Below are positions 7,658 through 16,017 of a stretch of 27,819 bases of DNA, one piece after another. Within the stretch, counting starts at the first letter, position 1, and each line of letters begins with the position of its first letter. Source of the DNA: an uncultured Porphyromonadaceae bacterium. GTDB taxonomy: Bacteria > Bacteroidota > Bacteroidia > Bacteroidales > Muribaculaceae. Below the pieces are notes generated by a model. That model searched no databases, was not told the DNA's origin, and saw only the letters and a list, made by a program, of their open reading frames with translations. The stretch spans positions 1-27,819 of the forward strand of contig CALKRW010000027.1 in the NCBI GenBank assembly GCA_937989585.1, given 5' to 3'. Both the position numbers and the translations under genes were made by a program.

Positions 7658-8716
7658 TTATTGCAGTACGGGAACGAGTTGCGAGGCGAGGATGTAGCCT
7701 CCTACGAGGAGCCAGATGTAGAGGATGGCTGCAAGCAGGAAGGGTTTGGGGCCGGCCTTCTTGAACTTGTCGAACGAGGTCTCGGCGCCGAGGGCGGCCA
7801 TGGCCATCGTCAGCAGGAAGGTGTCGACCCAGTTGACCCACTCGACCACCGGAGCGGGAAGAAGATCGAGCGAGTTGAAGCCGATGACGGCAAGGAACCA
7901 GAAGGCGAACCAGGGCACCTGGACTTTGCCGGCCTTGACGGACTGGCCTTCCTCGGCCGAACCGGCTGTGCAAGCGGCACGTCTGGCCTTGGCGGCGACC
8001 CACCATCCGAGTACCAGAAGCACGGGGACAAGCATCATCACGCGAATCATCTTGACGATGATGGCGGTGTTGGCGATTTCCTCGCCCATGGCGTTGCCGG
8101 CGCCTACGGCGTGGGCCACCTCGTGGAGGGTTGAGCCGGCGAAGATGCCCATCTCGTCGGGGGTCAGTTCGATGAGACCCATGCTGTATCCGATGGGATA
8201 GAGGAACATCGAGAGCGTGCCGAAAATCACCACGGTGGCGACGGCGACGGCGGTCTTGTAGGGCTTGGTGTTCATAGTGGCCTCGGCGCCGAGGACGGCG
8301 GCCGCGCCGCAGATGCCGCTGCCTATGGAGGTGAGCAGCGCGGTGTCGCGATCCATCTTTATCATCCTGCCAACCCAGACACCGCCGAGTATGGTCACGA
8401 CAACGATGATGGCGTCGACGGTGATGCCGGGAATACCCACGGCGACAACGTCCTGGAATGTCAGGCGGAAGCCGTAGAGGATTATGCCGAGGCGGAGCAG
8501 GGTCTTGGACGAGAACCTGATGCCGGGGACCCATGTCTCGGGAAGGTGGTTGCGGAGCGAGTTGGCATAGGCCATACCGAGGATGATGCCGATGATCAGC
8601 GGTGATATGGACAGGGATTTCAGAAGACTCCACTCGCCGATGAAGCACGAGGCGCATGCGAAGAGCGCCATGAGAAGTATGCCGTGGTATTTGCCGGCGC
8701 TTTGTTCTTTGATCAT
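7658..8716 (-). CDS. yeiH: YeiH/UPF0324 family transporter, putative sulfate exporter (352 aa)
   Basis: A ten-or-so helix inner-membrane protein of the Cons_hypoth698 (UPF0324, YeiH) family. Diagnostic stretches are PLIIGIILGMAYAN near residue 38, the glycine-rich SIGSGICGAAAVLGAEA near 150, and LHEVAHAVGAG near 213. Family members are annotated as putative sulfate exporters. The substrate has little direct proof, so I treat the function as tentative. Start MIKEQSAGKYHG at 8716 gives the usual family length. The stop is 8 bases before the next gene's ATG, and 43 bases separate it from rsmD upstream. Confidence 0.88.
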   Translation of the reverse strand: MIKEQSAGKYHGILLMALFACASCFIGEWSLLKSLSISPLIIGIILGMAYANSLRNHLPETWVPGIRFSSKTLLRLGIILYGFRLTFQDVVAVGIPGITVDAIIVVVTILGGVWVGRMIKMDRDTALLTSIGSGICGAAAVLGAEATMNTKPYKTAVAVATVVIFGTLSMFLYPIGYSMGLIELTPDEMGIFAGSTLHEVAHAVGAGNAMGEEIANTAIIVKMIRVMMLVPVLLVLGWWVAAKARRAACTAGSAEEGQSVKAGKVQVPWFAFWFLAVIGFNSLDLLPAPVVEWVNWVDTFLLTMAMAALGAETSFDKFKKAGPKPFLLAAILYIWLLVGGYILASQLVPVLQ

Positions 8717-8759
8717 ATCTCTTGGATGGGTGTGTTATTTGGTTATGTATTAAATATGG

Positions 8760-9329
8760 TCATTCCTGGACGGACGTGACACCGGGGGTGTCGTCCGGTA
8801 TGATGAAGATGGAGAAATTCACCGAGCCGTAGGCGCGGTGGTCGTAGAAGTGTGGAAGTGCGGAGAAGTCGTGCCTGCGCGAGTGCTCGAGGACGAAGAC
8901 CGAGCCGGGACCCAGGAGGCGGGATTTCAGGACGGCCTCGGGGATTTCGGCGAAACCGGGCAGGTCGTAGGGAGGGTCGGCGAAAACGAGGCCGACGGGC
9001 GACGAGGCCGTGGCGATGAAGCGGAGTGCGTCGCCGCGCACGGGATGCCATGCGGGGTCGCGGAGTGTATCGGCCACCTTGCGGATGAAGGCGTACTGCA
9101 CGGGCGACTTCTCGACGGATATCACCGAGGCGGCTCCACGCGAGAGTATCTCGGCAGACACGGCGCCTGTGCCGGCAAAGAGGTCGACGGCCCGTATGCC
9201 GTCGAAGTCAATCAGGTTCTCGAGGACATTGAAGATGTTCTCGCGGGCAAAGTCGGTGGTGGGCCGCGCGGTTATGTTTGTGGGGACGTCAAAGCGTCGG
9301 CGTCCGTATTTTCCTCGGATGATTCTCAT
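8760..9329 (-). CDS. rsmD: 16S rRNA (guanine(966)-N2)-methyltransferase RsmD (189 aa)
   Basis: A SAM-dependent methyltransferase that modifies G966 of 16S rRNA in the small subunit. The start MRIIRGKYGRRRF at 9329 is the conserved RsmD N-terminus, and the longer open frame upstream is a shadow of the DUF3822 gene. Motifs seen: TTDFARENIFNVL (25-37), the SAM-binding VDLFAGTG (48-55), and the catalytic DPPY (118-121). Length is typical of the family. It follows the DUF3822 gene by 23 bases, an arrangement I know as common in Bacteroidetes, and precedes yeiH. Confidence 0.95.
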   Translation of the reverse strand: MRIIRGKYGRRRFDVPTNITARPTTDFARENIFNVLENLIDFDGIRAVDLFAGTGAVSAEILSRGAASVISVEKSPVQYAFIRKVADTLRDPAWHPVRGDALRFIATASSPVGLVFADPPYDLPGFAEIPEAVLKSRLLGPGSVFVLEHSRRHDFSALPHFYDHRAYGSVNFSIFIIPDDTPGVTSVQE

Positions 9330-9352
9330 AAACGGTCGTGGCTGACAGGGGG

Positions 9353-10171
9353 TTAATCGATAAGGGTGTTCGCAATCATCGGGAAGGGAGCGTCCATTGC
9401 CGCGGGGCCGATGCGCAGCATGTCGGAGGGGAATATGAGCGGCATGACGAAGCGGACGTTGCGGCGCAGGGCCGCCATCAGTTCCTCGCGCGGCGCAGGG
9501 TCGCCGGAGACAAGCACACGGTCGGCCTCGGGGTCGAAGTCGACCGAGCGGGCTACGGCGAGCGCGAAGTAGACGGCATCGCTGACGGCGCTGATGGCGA
9601 AGGTATTGGCGGTGATGATCGTGTCGCAGGCGACGGTCACTATGTCGCAGGCGTCGCCGTGGAGATGGATGTGCATGCGCGCTACGTTCCCGAAACGGGT
9701 GCGGTGCGCGTAGTAGCGGCAGAGCGGGGAGAGCCTGTGGCTGATGCGCGGAGTGCCGAAGGTGCGTTTCATGAAGCCCACGAGCCGGCGTGGTGCGGCG
9801 AATGCCAGTGTCGCGCCGGCGCCGTCGAGGGTGTCGCACATAGTCTCGAACTCATCTTCGCCGTACAGTTCGGCGAGCATGTCGGGAGCCTCGGCCACGC
9901 GGTCGGCCGGAAGCATAAGCATGCGCGGGGTGTCGACAAGACAGTCGACACGCCTGAAGCGGCCGAGCAGCAGGGGATTGTCGTAAACCGCATTCTCCAG
10001 GGCATCCTGGGGAGACTTTGCCGCGGGGTCGAGGCCGATATGTCGGTATATGAGCGAATTGTCCTCGGCCGGGGCAAAGACGGTCACATCGAGTCCGCGC
10101 GGACCGACAAGCATCTGCAGCCTGTGGCGCGAGGGATCCGGTACGAGATCTTTTGTCAGGTTCTGTGCCAT
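9353..10171 (-). CDS. DUF3822 family protein (272 aa)
   Basis: A Bacteroidetes-specific protein of unknown function, assigned to DUF3822 by overall pattern and by its place directly before rsmD. Start MAQNLTKDLV at 10171 is preferred: it lies 17 bases after the stop of the pseudouridine synthase gene, while the longer frame (to 10288) runs back into that gene. The chain has no signal peptide or membrane segment. It shows alternating strands typical of an actin/HSP70-like fold (for example HIHLHGDACDIVTVACDTI and VSDAVYFALAVA), which is only a structural guess. Association with rsmD suggests a cytoplasmic housekeeping role. Confidence 0.7.
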   Translation of the reverse strand: MAQNLTKDLVPDPSRHRLQMLVGPRGLDVTVFAPAEDNSLIYRHIGLDPAAKSPQDALENAVYDNPLLLGRFRRVDCLVDTPRMLMLPADRVAEAPDMLAELYGEDEFETMCDTLDGAGATLAFAAPRRLVGFMKRTFGTPRISHRLSPLCRYYAHRTRFGNVARMHIHLHGDACDIVTVACDTIITANTFAISAVSDAVYFALAVARSVDFDPEADRVLVSGDPAPREELMAALRRNVRFVMPLIFPSDMLRIGPAAMDAPFPMIANTLID

Positions 10172-10188
10172 GTGCTTGACCGTAGGTA

Positions 10189-11166
10189 TCAGACCAGTTT
10201 GCTGAATGACGACGGCAGGGGAATCTCGAAGTTCATGTCGCGTCGGGTTATAGGATGGGCGAAGCGCAGGGTGCGCGCGTGCAGGCACAGGCGGTGGATG
10301 GGCGAGGTCTTCGCGCCGTACTTGCGATCGCCGGCTATGGGATGGCCCAGATGCTGCATATGCACGCGGATCTGGTTCTTGCGGCCCGTGTCGAGCGAGA
10401 CGTCGAGCAGGGCGTAGCCGCCGCGTTTCTTCACGGTGGTGTAGCGTGTGACGGCGCGCTTCATGTCCTCGGGGCGGTCAGGGCGCTCATCGGGATTGTC
10501 GGAGGGAACGTAAACCACATGGCGCGAGTTCTCGGCGAGCATGGTGTCGACGGTACCCTCGGCGGGCTCGGGATAGCCCTCGACGATGGCGGCGTAGCGG
10601 CGGTCGATGACCATGTTGTTCCAGTTGTGCTGCATTGCCTCCTTGGCCTCGATTGACTTGGCGAACATCATCAGTCCGGATGTGTGCTGGTCGAGACGGT
10701 GGACGATGAAGAGTTTGTTGGCGGGATTGACGCGCTTGAGGTAGTCGCGGAGTATGGAGTAGGCCGTGACGTCACGGCTGCTCTCGCCTCCGGTTCCGCG
10801 CCGGGTGTCGGTGCCTACGGAAAGGAGTCCGTAGCCCTTGTTGACGACGATGATGTCATCGTCCTCGTAGACAAGTCTCAGCCTCGGGTGCGAGAGTGTC
10901 TGCCACGGACGCGAGGTGTTGACCTCGACTAGGTTGCCGGGATGGAGCACGGTGTCGAACTGCGAGGTTATGTTTCCGGCGGCACGGACCTGACCGTATT
11001 TAAGCCACGCCTTGACCGTGGTACGCTTTACGGGAGCGAAGGCTTCGGCCAGAAAGTCGATGAGCCTCAGTCCTTCGGGAGCGTCGGCGGGAACGGTGCG
11101 TACCTCTATGTTGTCGGGGCGGCCGGGCTGGCCATGAGCCCCGGGTTTATGTGCGAGCTGTTTCAA
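10189..11166 (-). CDS. RluA-family 23S rRNA/tRNA pseudouridine synthase (325 aa)
   Basis: Isomerises uridine to pseudouridine in structured RNA. An S4 RNA-binding domain occupies about residues 33-85 (LIDFLAEAF ... VKAWLKYGQVRAAG). The catalytic domain follows, with the hallmark HRLDQHTSGL at 156-165 (catalytic Asp159) and the later GRKNQIRVHMQHLGHPIAGD (about 268-287). The exact target uridine cannot be told from sequence, so no specific symbol is given. A basic, Gly/Pro-rich N-terminal 25 residues precede the S4 domain. It starts 66 bases after topA and ends 17 bases before the DUF3822 gene. Confidence 0.92.
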   Translation of the reverse strand: MKQLAHKPGAHGQPGRPDNIEVRTVPADAPEGLRLIDFLAEAFAPVKRTTVKAWLKYGQVRAAGNITSQFDTVLHPGNLVEVNTSRPWQTLSHPRLRLVYEDDDIIVVNKGYGLLSVGTDTRRGTGGESSRDVTAYSILRDYLKRVNPANKLFIVHRLDQHTSGLMMFAKSIEAKEAMQHNWNNMVIDRRYAAIVEGYPEPAEGTVDTMLAENSRHVVYVPSDNPDERPDRPEDMKRAVTRYTTVKKRGGYALLDVSLDTGRKNQIRVHMQHLGHPIAGDRKYGAKTSPIHRLCLHARTLRFAHPITRRDMNFEIPLPSSFSKLV

Positions 11167-11232
11167 TTGCTGGGGGATTTATCTGTTAAGTCGGATAGCA
11201 GTCTGTAATGATACCTCGGGACGCGGGGCGGC

Positions 11233-13578
11233 TCAGGCTTTCCTGCGTGTCGCGCGGCGCTTGGGCTTGACCTCCTGCCTGGAGATTATGTCCAGGACTT
11301 CCTCGTGCGTCAGGGCGGCGGGATCCTCGATGCCCTTGGGCAGACGGAAGTTGTTGCCCTTGTATGCGACGTATACGCCGTAGCGTCCGTTGAGTATCTG
11401 CATGTCGGGGTCATCGTCGAAGGTCTTGACGATCTTGCTCGCGGCGTCTGCGCGCTTAGCCTCGATGAGTTCTATGGCCTGCTCGAGAGTCAGGGCCGAG
11501 GGGTGCTCGTCCTTGGGAATGGAGACGAACTTGTTGTCGTGGCGCACATAGGGTCCGAAACGGCCTACGGCGACTGTCACCTCCTTGTCCTCGAACTTGC
11601 CGAGATGGCGTGGGAACTCAAAGAGTTTCAGGGCCTCGGCGAGGGTTATTGTCTCGACGGACTGGTCCTTGAGCAGCGATGCGAAGCGGGGCTTCCTGTC
11701 CTCCTCGGCGGAGCCTATCTGCACGAGGGGGCCGTAGCGGCCGATCTTCACGGACACTGGCTCGCCGGTGGCGGGGTCGACGCCGAGCCTGCGCTCGCCG
11801 ACCTTGCTCTCGAAGTGCTTGTTCGACACGTCCTCGACGGTGGGATGGAAGTCATCGTAGAAGCCGCCGAGTTCCTTCGACCAGTCGAGGTCGCCCTCGG
11901 CTATGCGGTCGAAATCCTGCTCGATCTCGGCCGTGAAGTTGAAGTCGAGGATGCGGGGGAAGAATTCGGTGAGGAAGCGGTTGACGATGGTGCCGACATC
12001 GGTGGGTATGAGTTTTCCCTTCTCGGCGCCGTAGGTCTCGGTGCGCGTCTCCTCGGTTATCCTGCCGCCGGCGAGGGTCAGGTGCTCGAAGGTGCGCTCG
12101 ATGCCGGGACGCTCGCCTTTCTCGACGTATCCGCGCTGCTGGATGGTCGAGATGGTAGGGGCGTAGGTCGAGGGGCGGCCTATGCCGAGTTCCTCGAGCT
12201 TGCGCACGAGCGTAGCCTCGGTGTAGCGCGGAGGCTGCTGGGTGAAGCGCTGTGTTGCGTCGATCTCGGCGGCGTCCACGCTGTCGCCGGTCTTCATTGC
12301 GGGCAGGAGGTCGGAGTTCTCGGCATCGTCCTCGTCGTCGCGGCCTTCGAGGTATACGCGCATGAAGCCGTCGAACCTGATGACCTCGCCGCTGGCGGTG
12401 AAGTGGGGGCTTCCGGCCTCGGGGCCTTTGGCTCCGCGGGGGATGATGTCGATGGTGGCGGTGGTCTTCTCGAGTTGTGCCTCGGCCATCTGCGAGGCTA
12501 TGGTGCGTTTCCATATCAGGCTGTACAGTCGTTTCTCCTGCGCGGTGCCGTCGATGGTCTGCTTGGATATGTATGTCGGGCGGATTGCCTCGTGTGCCTC
12601 CTGTGCGCCCTTCGAACTGGTGTGATAGTGGCGTGTCTTGAGGTATTCCGGACCCATCGACCTGGTGATTTCGTCCGAAATGGCCGACACGGCCAGCGAG
12701 GAGAGGTTGAGCGAGTCGGTACGCATGTATGTGATGTGGCCGGCCTCGTAGAGGCGCTGTGCCACCATCATGGTCTGCGAGACGGTGAATCCGAGTTTGC
12801 GCGATGCCTCCTGCTGGAGGGTAGAGGTGGTGAAAGGCGGCGCGGGGGCTTTCTTCAGGGGCTTGGTCTCGATGTCGGCGACACGGAACGAGGCTCCGTT
12901 GCAGGCCTCGAGGAAGGCGCGGGCGGCCTTTACGTCGCTGAGGCGGCGCGAGAGGTCGGCACGGAACGGCATACCCTCGGGCGAGGTCATTCGCGCGGTG
13001 ACGCGGAAATACGGTTCGGGGGTGAAGGCCTTGATTTCCTCCTCGCGCTCGACAATCAGGCGCACGGTCACCGACTGTACGCGGCCCGCCGAGAGCGAGG
13101 GCTTGATTTTCTTCCACAGCACAGGCGATAGTTCGAAACCAACGATGCGGTCGAGCACGCGGCGGGCCTGCTGGGCGTTCACGCGGTTCAGGTCGATGTG
13201 GCGCGGGTGCTTCAGGGCCTCGAGGATGGCGTTGGGCGTGATTTCGTGGAAGACGATGCGGCGCACGGTCCTGGGGTCAAGTCCCAGCACCTCGCTGAGG
13301 TGCCACGCGATGGCCTCGCCCTCGCGGTCCTCATCGGACGCGAGCCAGATGGTCTCGGTTTGGGCGGCAGCCTGACGGAGTTCGCTGACAATGTGCTTCT
13401 TGTCCTCGGGGATTTCGTAGATGGGCTGGAAGCCGTTTTCCACGTCGATTGAGAAATTCTTCTTGCGCAGATCGCGTATATGCCCGTAACTCGACATGAC
13501 CTTATAGTCAGGTCCGAGAAACTGCTGTATGGTCTTAGCCTTGGCCGGAGACTCGACAATAACAAGGTTTTTTATCAT
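11233..13578 (-). CDS. topA: DNA topoisomerase I (781 aa)
   Basis: A type IA topoisomerase that relaxes negative supercoils. I choose the start MIKNLVIVESPAKAKTI at 13578, the conserved family N-terminus, rather than upstream codons reaching 13632. The Toprim domain has VIVESPAKAKTI (7-18, Glu9) and SDEDREGEAIAWHL (81-94, with D82/D84). The domain with the active-site tyrosine has ITYMRTDSLNLS (Tyr284). SAGRVQS, near residue 165, is the usual conserved stretch. In place of E. coli-type four-cysteine zinc fingers the C-terminus carries repeat units with 'IGRYGPLVQIG' and 'VGRFGPYVRHD', then 'NGRYGVYVAYKG', and a basic tail (KPKRRATRRKA). This is the form usual in Bacteroidetes. It is the first gene of the minus-strand run down to 6054. 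Confidence 0.97.
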   Translation of the reverse strand: MIKNLVIVESPAKAKTIQQFLGPDYKVMSSYGHIRDLRKKNFSIDVENGFQPIYEIPEDKKHIVSELRQAAAQTETIWLASDEDREGEAIAWHLSEVLGLDPRTVRRIVFHEITPNAILEALKHPRHIDLNRVNAQQARRVLDRIVGFELSPVLWKKIKPSLSAGRVQSVTVRLIVEREEEIKAFTPEPYFRVTARMTSPEGMPFRADLSRRLSDVKAARAFLEACNGASFRVADIETKPLKKAPAPPFTTSTLQQEASRKLGFTVSQTMMVAQRLYEAGHITYMRTDSLNLSSLAVSAISDEITRSMGPEYLKTRHYHTSSKGAQEAHEAIRPTYISKQTIDGTAQEKRLYSLIWKRTIASQMAEAQLEKTTATIDIIPRGAKGPEAGSPHFTASGEVIRFDGFMRVYLEGRDDEDDAENSDLLPAMKTGDSVDAAEIDATQRFTQQPPRYTEATLVRKLEELGIGRPSTYAPTISTIQQRGYVEKGERPGIERTFEHLTLAGGRITEETRTETYGAEKGKLIPTDVGTIVNRFLTEFFPRILDFNFTAEIEQDFDRIAEGDLDWSKELGGFYDDFHPTVEDVSNKHFESKVGERRLGVDPATGEPVSVKIGRYGPLVQIGSAEEDRKPRFASLLKDQSVETITLAEALKLFEFPRHLGKFEDKEVTVAVGRFGPYVRHDNKFVSIPKDEHPSALTLEQAIELIEAKRADAASKIVKTFDDDPDMQILNGRYGVYVAYKGNNFRLPKGIEDPAALTHEEVLDIISRQEVKPKRRATRRKA

Positions 13579-13663
13579 AATAGCCTGTGTGTTAAAACAT
13601 TGAAGGTATACCAAGAGAGTCGCCATGCGCATAGATCCGCAAGGCGTACCCTAAATCAACGCG

Positions 13664-13697
13664 CAAAGGTAATCAAAAGTCAGCAACCAAACGCAAA
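13664..13697 (-). promoter_or_regulatory. Promoter of topA
   Basis: TACCTTTG on the minus strand (13671-13664) is an exact -7 element. TTTG candidates for -33 stand at 13691-13688 (16 bases away) and 13697-13694 (22 bases away); the second is closer to the usual 19-21. The leader would be about 80 bases. Confidence 0.6.
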
Positions 13698-13783
13698 AAT
13701 TTGCAAAAATCCCACATTATTATATATATCAATATAAAAAAGGCGAAAATATTCCCTGCAGACACTAACGGCACACACAAACG

Positions 13784-13803
13784 GGAGCGGTCATTGCCGC
13801 TCC
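13784..13803 (-). terminator. Possible terminator after the envelope operon
   Basis: GGAGCGG (13784-13790) and CCGCTCC (13797-13803) pair with a 6-base loop, 28 bases beyond the stop at 13832. On the minus strand the following CGTTTGTGTG is a poor U-tract. The T-rich side (TTGATTTTTA) lies on the plus strand, so termination in the sense direction is uncertain. Confidence 0.4.
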
Positions 13804-13831
13804 TTGATTTTTATATGGAAATTCGGTGAGG

Positions 13832-15115
13832 TTATTCTTCGGCGGGGTGTTCGAGGCGGGTGACGCGGAGGAGTTCGAGGCGGGTGGCGGATTTGCGGAG
13901 GACGTCGATCTGGAGGTTGCCGAGGACTATCTCGCTGCCCTGGTCGGGAATCTGGCCGGTGGTGTGCAGGATGTAGCCGGCGAGGGTCTGGTAGTCGTCT
14001 TCCTCTGGTATGTCGAGGCCGTAGGCCTCGTTGAGGCGGTCGATCTCGCAGCGTCCGGAGAACTCATATATGCCCGGGGCGATGACGCGGGCCTCGGGGA
14101 GGGCCTTGTCGTGCTCGTCGCGTATCTCGCCGAATATCTCCTCGACGAGGTCCTCGAGCGTGACGAGACCCGCGGTGCCTCCGAATTCGTCGATGACAAC
14201 GGCCATGGAACGTTTCTCGGCAAGCAGCCGGCGCATCATGACGTTGGCCATCAGTGTCTCGGGGGCGTATAGCACGGGGTTGACATGCTCGTGCCAGTCG
14301 TTGGCCGGGTCGAAGAGTTCGGAGACGTGGATGTAGCCGAGGATGTTGTCGATGTCGCCGCGGTAGACGATTATCTTGGAACGGCCTGTCTGGGTGAACA
14401 GGTGTGAGAGTTTCTCACGGTCGACGGAGTCGATGTCGACGGCCACGAGTTCGTTGCGCGGGGTCATGCAGTCGCGCAGGTGTGTTGACGAGAAGTCGAG
14501 GGCGTTCTGGAACATCTTCACTTCCTGCTCGACGGTCTCCTTTTTGTCCTCGAGGGTGTCGATGGTCTCCTCGAGATAGTCGTTGAGGTCGCCGACGGAT
14601 ATGAGGCTGACGTGCTTGGAGTCGGTCTTCATTCCGAACAGGCGCATCAGCGACTGCGACAGCCACGCGGCGGCCAGGGAGATGGGGTAGAAGAGGAGAT
14701 AGAAGATGTAGATGGGCAACGCGAAGAAACGCAGCGAGGCGTTCGGGTTGATGCGGAAGATGGTCTTTGGGAAGAATTCGCCGGCGAGAAGGATCACGAG
14801 GGTGGATAGCAGTGTCTGGACGATCAGCATCACGGCCTCGTTGCTGATGAACGACTCGAGCCACGAGTTGATGAGTGCTGCGGCTCCCATACCGTAGATG
14901 ACGAGCATCACGTTGTTGCCGACCAGAATGGAGGAGATGAAGAAGTCGGCGTCGGAGTAGAAGCGGCGTATGATGCGTGATATGAGGCTGCCGCCTCGCG
15001 AGTCGAGTTCGGCGCGCACGCGGTCGCCGGTGACGAAGGCTATCTCGGTGCCGGAGAAGAGTGCGCTGAACATCAGCGAGACCAGTGTTACTATCAGGGC
15101 GACTTCGAGGGACAT
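13832..15115 (-). CDS. CNNM/CorC-type membrane protein (DUF21 - CBS - CorC_HlyC), hemolysin/GldE-like (427 aa)
   Basis: An inner-membrane protein of the CNNM/CorC family, whose members are linked to divalent cation (Mg2+, Co2+) efflux. In gliding Bacteroidetes the related GldE carries the same domains. A DUF21 transmembrane domain fills about residues 1-190 (start MSLEVALIVTLVSLMFSALF, FSGTEIAFVTGDRVRAELD). A CBS pair follows at about 210-335 (CMTPRNELVAVDID, ILGYIHVSELFD, VVIDEFGGTAGLVTLEDLVE). The CorC_HlyC domain lies at about 350-420 (GIYEFSGRCEIDRLNEAYGL). 'Hemolysin' in older names is not a reason to infer toxicity. It is last in the coaX operon, 71 bases after lptC. Confidence 0.9.
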   Translation of the reverse strand: MSLEVALIVTLVSLMFSALFSGTEIAFVTGDRVRAELDSRGGSLISRIIRRFYSDADFFISSILVGNNVMLVIYGMGAAALINSWLESFISNEAVMLIVQTLLSTLVILLAGEFFPKTIFRINPNASLRFFALPIYIFYLLFYPISLAAAWLSQSLMRLFGMKTDSKHVSLISVGDLNDYLEETIDTLEDKKETVEQEVKMFQNALDFSSTHLRDCMTPRNELVAVDIDSVDREKLSHLFTQTGRSKIIVYRGDIDNILGYIHVSELFDPANDWHEHVNPVLYAPETLMANVMMRRLLAEKRSMAVVIDEFGGTAGLVTLEDLVEEIFGEIRDEHDKALPEARVIAPGIYEFSGRCEIDRLNEAYGLDIPEEDDYQTLAGYILHTTGQIPDQGSEIVLGNLQIDVLRKSATRLELLRVTRLEHPAEE

Positions 15116-15186
15116 TGTCTTATTATGTGTGCTGGCTTGGGGTTAGGTGGTGTTTATGTTTTTCGGGGTGGAGGGACTGAGGCGGG

Positions 15187-15942
15187 TCAGCGCCTTATGG
15201 CCGAGCCGCGGACGGGAGCGGGAGAGGCGGGGACATCGTCCTCGATATATTCGGAGGCGCGGCGGGCACGGACCGAGGCGGGTTCGGGAGCCTGCGGGCG
15301 CTCGGTGTATCCGGCCGTGGCGTCGACCGTATCGACCGGCTGCATACCGGGACCGAAGGGGCGTCCCTGGCCGGGGGCGCGCTTCATGGGAATGATGGCC
15401 GTGGGGCGGTTGACGGTGTACGCGCTCATGGTCTGGTCAGAGGTGAAGCCGTATCCCTCGATGATATGGTCCGAGCGGACTATGTGGATGAACGAGTCGC
15501 TGTACACCTCGGCGTCGCGCTGGTCCCAGAACAGTTGCTGAGTCAGGAAGGTGTCCTTGCGGACATTCACCATGATGACGTTGCCGTCGAGGCGCCACAG
15601 GCGCTTGTTGGTGTAGTATGTCGCCGAGTCGCAGACCAGGGTCGCCGCGGGGCGCATGGCCAGGTCGTAGTTCTCGAGTTCGAGTCCTGTCGGGAAGACC
15701 CACATGGGGTGTATCGAGTCGTCGTATATGTCCCAGCGGTCAGCCGTTATGTGATAGCGCGTGTAACCTGAGTCGGAGATGAAGGTCGACACGTCGCTTG
15801 TCGTCATGGTCGGAGTCTTCAGCGTGTCGCTGAGATTGGGGACATAGGTCTTCTTCTCCTCCTCGCACGAACTGAGCACGACGCATGCCACGAACGACAG
15901 CGCCATCAGGCGCGCTGCTATCTTCAGGGACTTCGAACACAT
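15187..15942 (-). CDS. lptC: LPS export ABC transporter periplasmic protein LptC (251 aa)
   Basis: Part of the Lpt bridge that moves lipopolysaccharide from the inner membrane toward LptA and the outer membrane. Start MCSKSLKIAARLMALSF at 15942 gives a lipoprotein-type signal with lipobox LSSC; the frame extends 22 codons further upstream, but those residues are not signal-like. The LptC core is seen in TMTTSDVSTFISDSGYTRYH, WDIYDD, PTGLELENYD, CDSATYYTNKRLWRLDGNV and DQRDAEVYSD, alternating strands of a beta-jellyroll. The last 60 residues are a low-complexity Pro/Arg/Ala tail beyond the usual fold. It sits between the barrel gene (75 bases) and the CNNM gene. Confidence 0.88.
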   Translation of the reverse strand: MCSKSLKIAARLMALSFVACVVLSSCEEEKKTYVPNLSDTLKTPTMTTSDVSTFISDSGYTRYHITADRWDIYDDSIHPMWVFPTGLELENYDLAMRPAATLVCDSATYYTNKRLWRLDGNVIMVNVRKDTFLTQQLFWDQRDAEVYSDSFIHIVRSDHIIEGYGFTSDQTMSAYTVNRPTAIIPMKRAPGQGRPFGPGMQPVDTVDATAGYTERPQAPEPASVRARRASEYIEDDVPASPAPVRGSAIRR

Positions 15943-16017
15943 ATTCAAACAATTGTCGGATGCAAAGGGTTTGTCAGGAACGGCGGGGACACGGAGTCCC
16001 GCATGCACCGTGCGGCA

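Noticed and set aside
7650..8657. Upstream part of the long frame that includes the thioredoxin-fold lipoprotein (702 codons in total)
   Set aside because: It is antiphase to the YeiH-type gene, gives an Arg/His-rich nonsense protein, and the lipoprotein signal begins precisely at 7649.
9330..9839. Upstream extension of the rsmD frame
   Set aside because: It lies inside the DUF3822 gene in another frame, and the conserved RsmD N-terminus MRIIRGKYG starts at 9329.
10172..10288. Upstream extension of the DUF3822 frame
   Set aside because: It overlaps the end of the pseudouridine synthase gene by 100 bases; MAQNLTKDLV after a 17-base gap is a better start.
9338..10417. 359-codon plus-strand frame
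   Set aside because: Shadow of the DUF3822 and pseudouridine synthase genes, with no protein-like pattern.
11305..13131. 608-codon plus-strand frame over topA
   Set aside because: Shadow of topA with biased composition; the minus-strand frame has all topoisomerase motifs.
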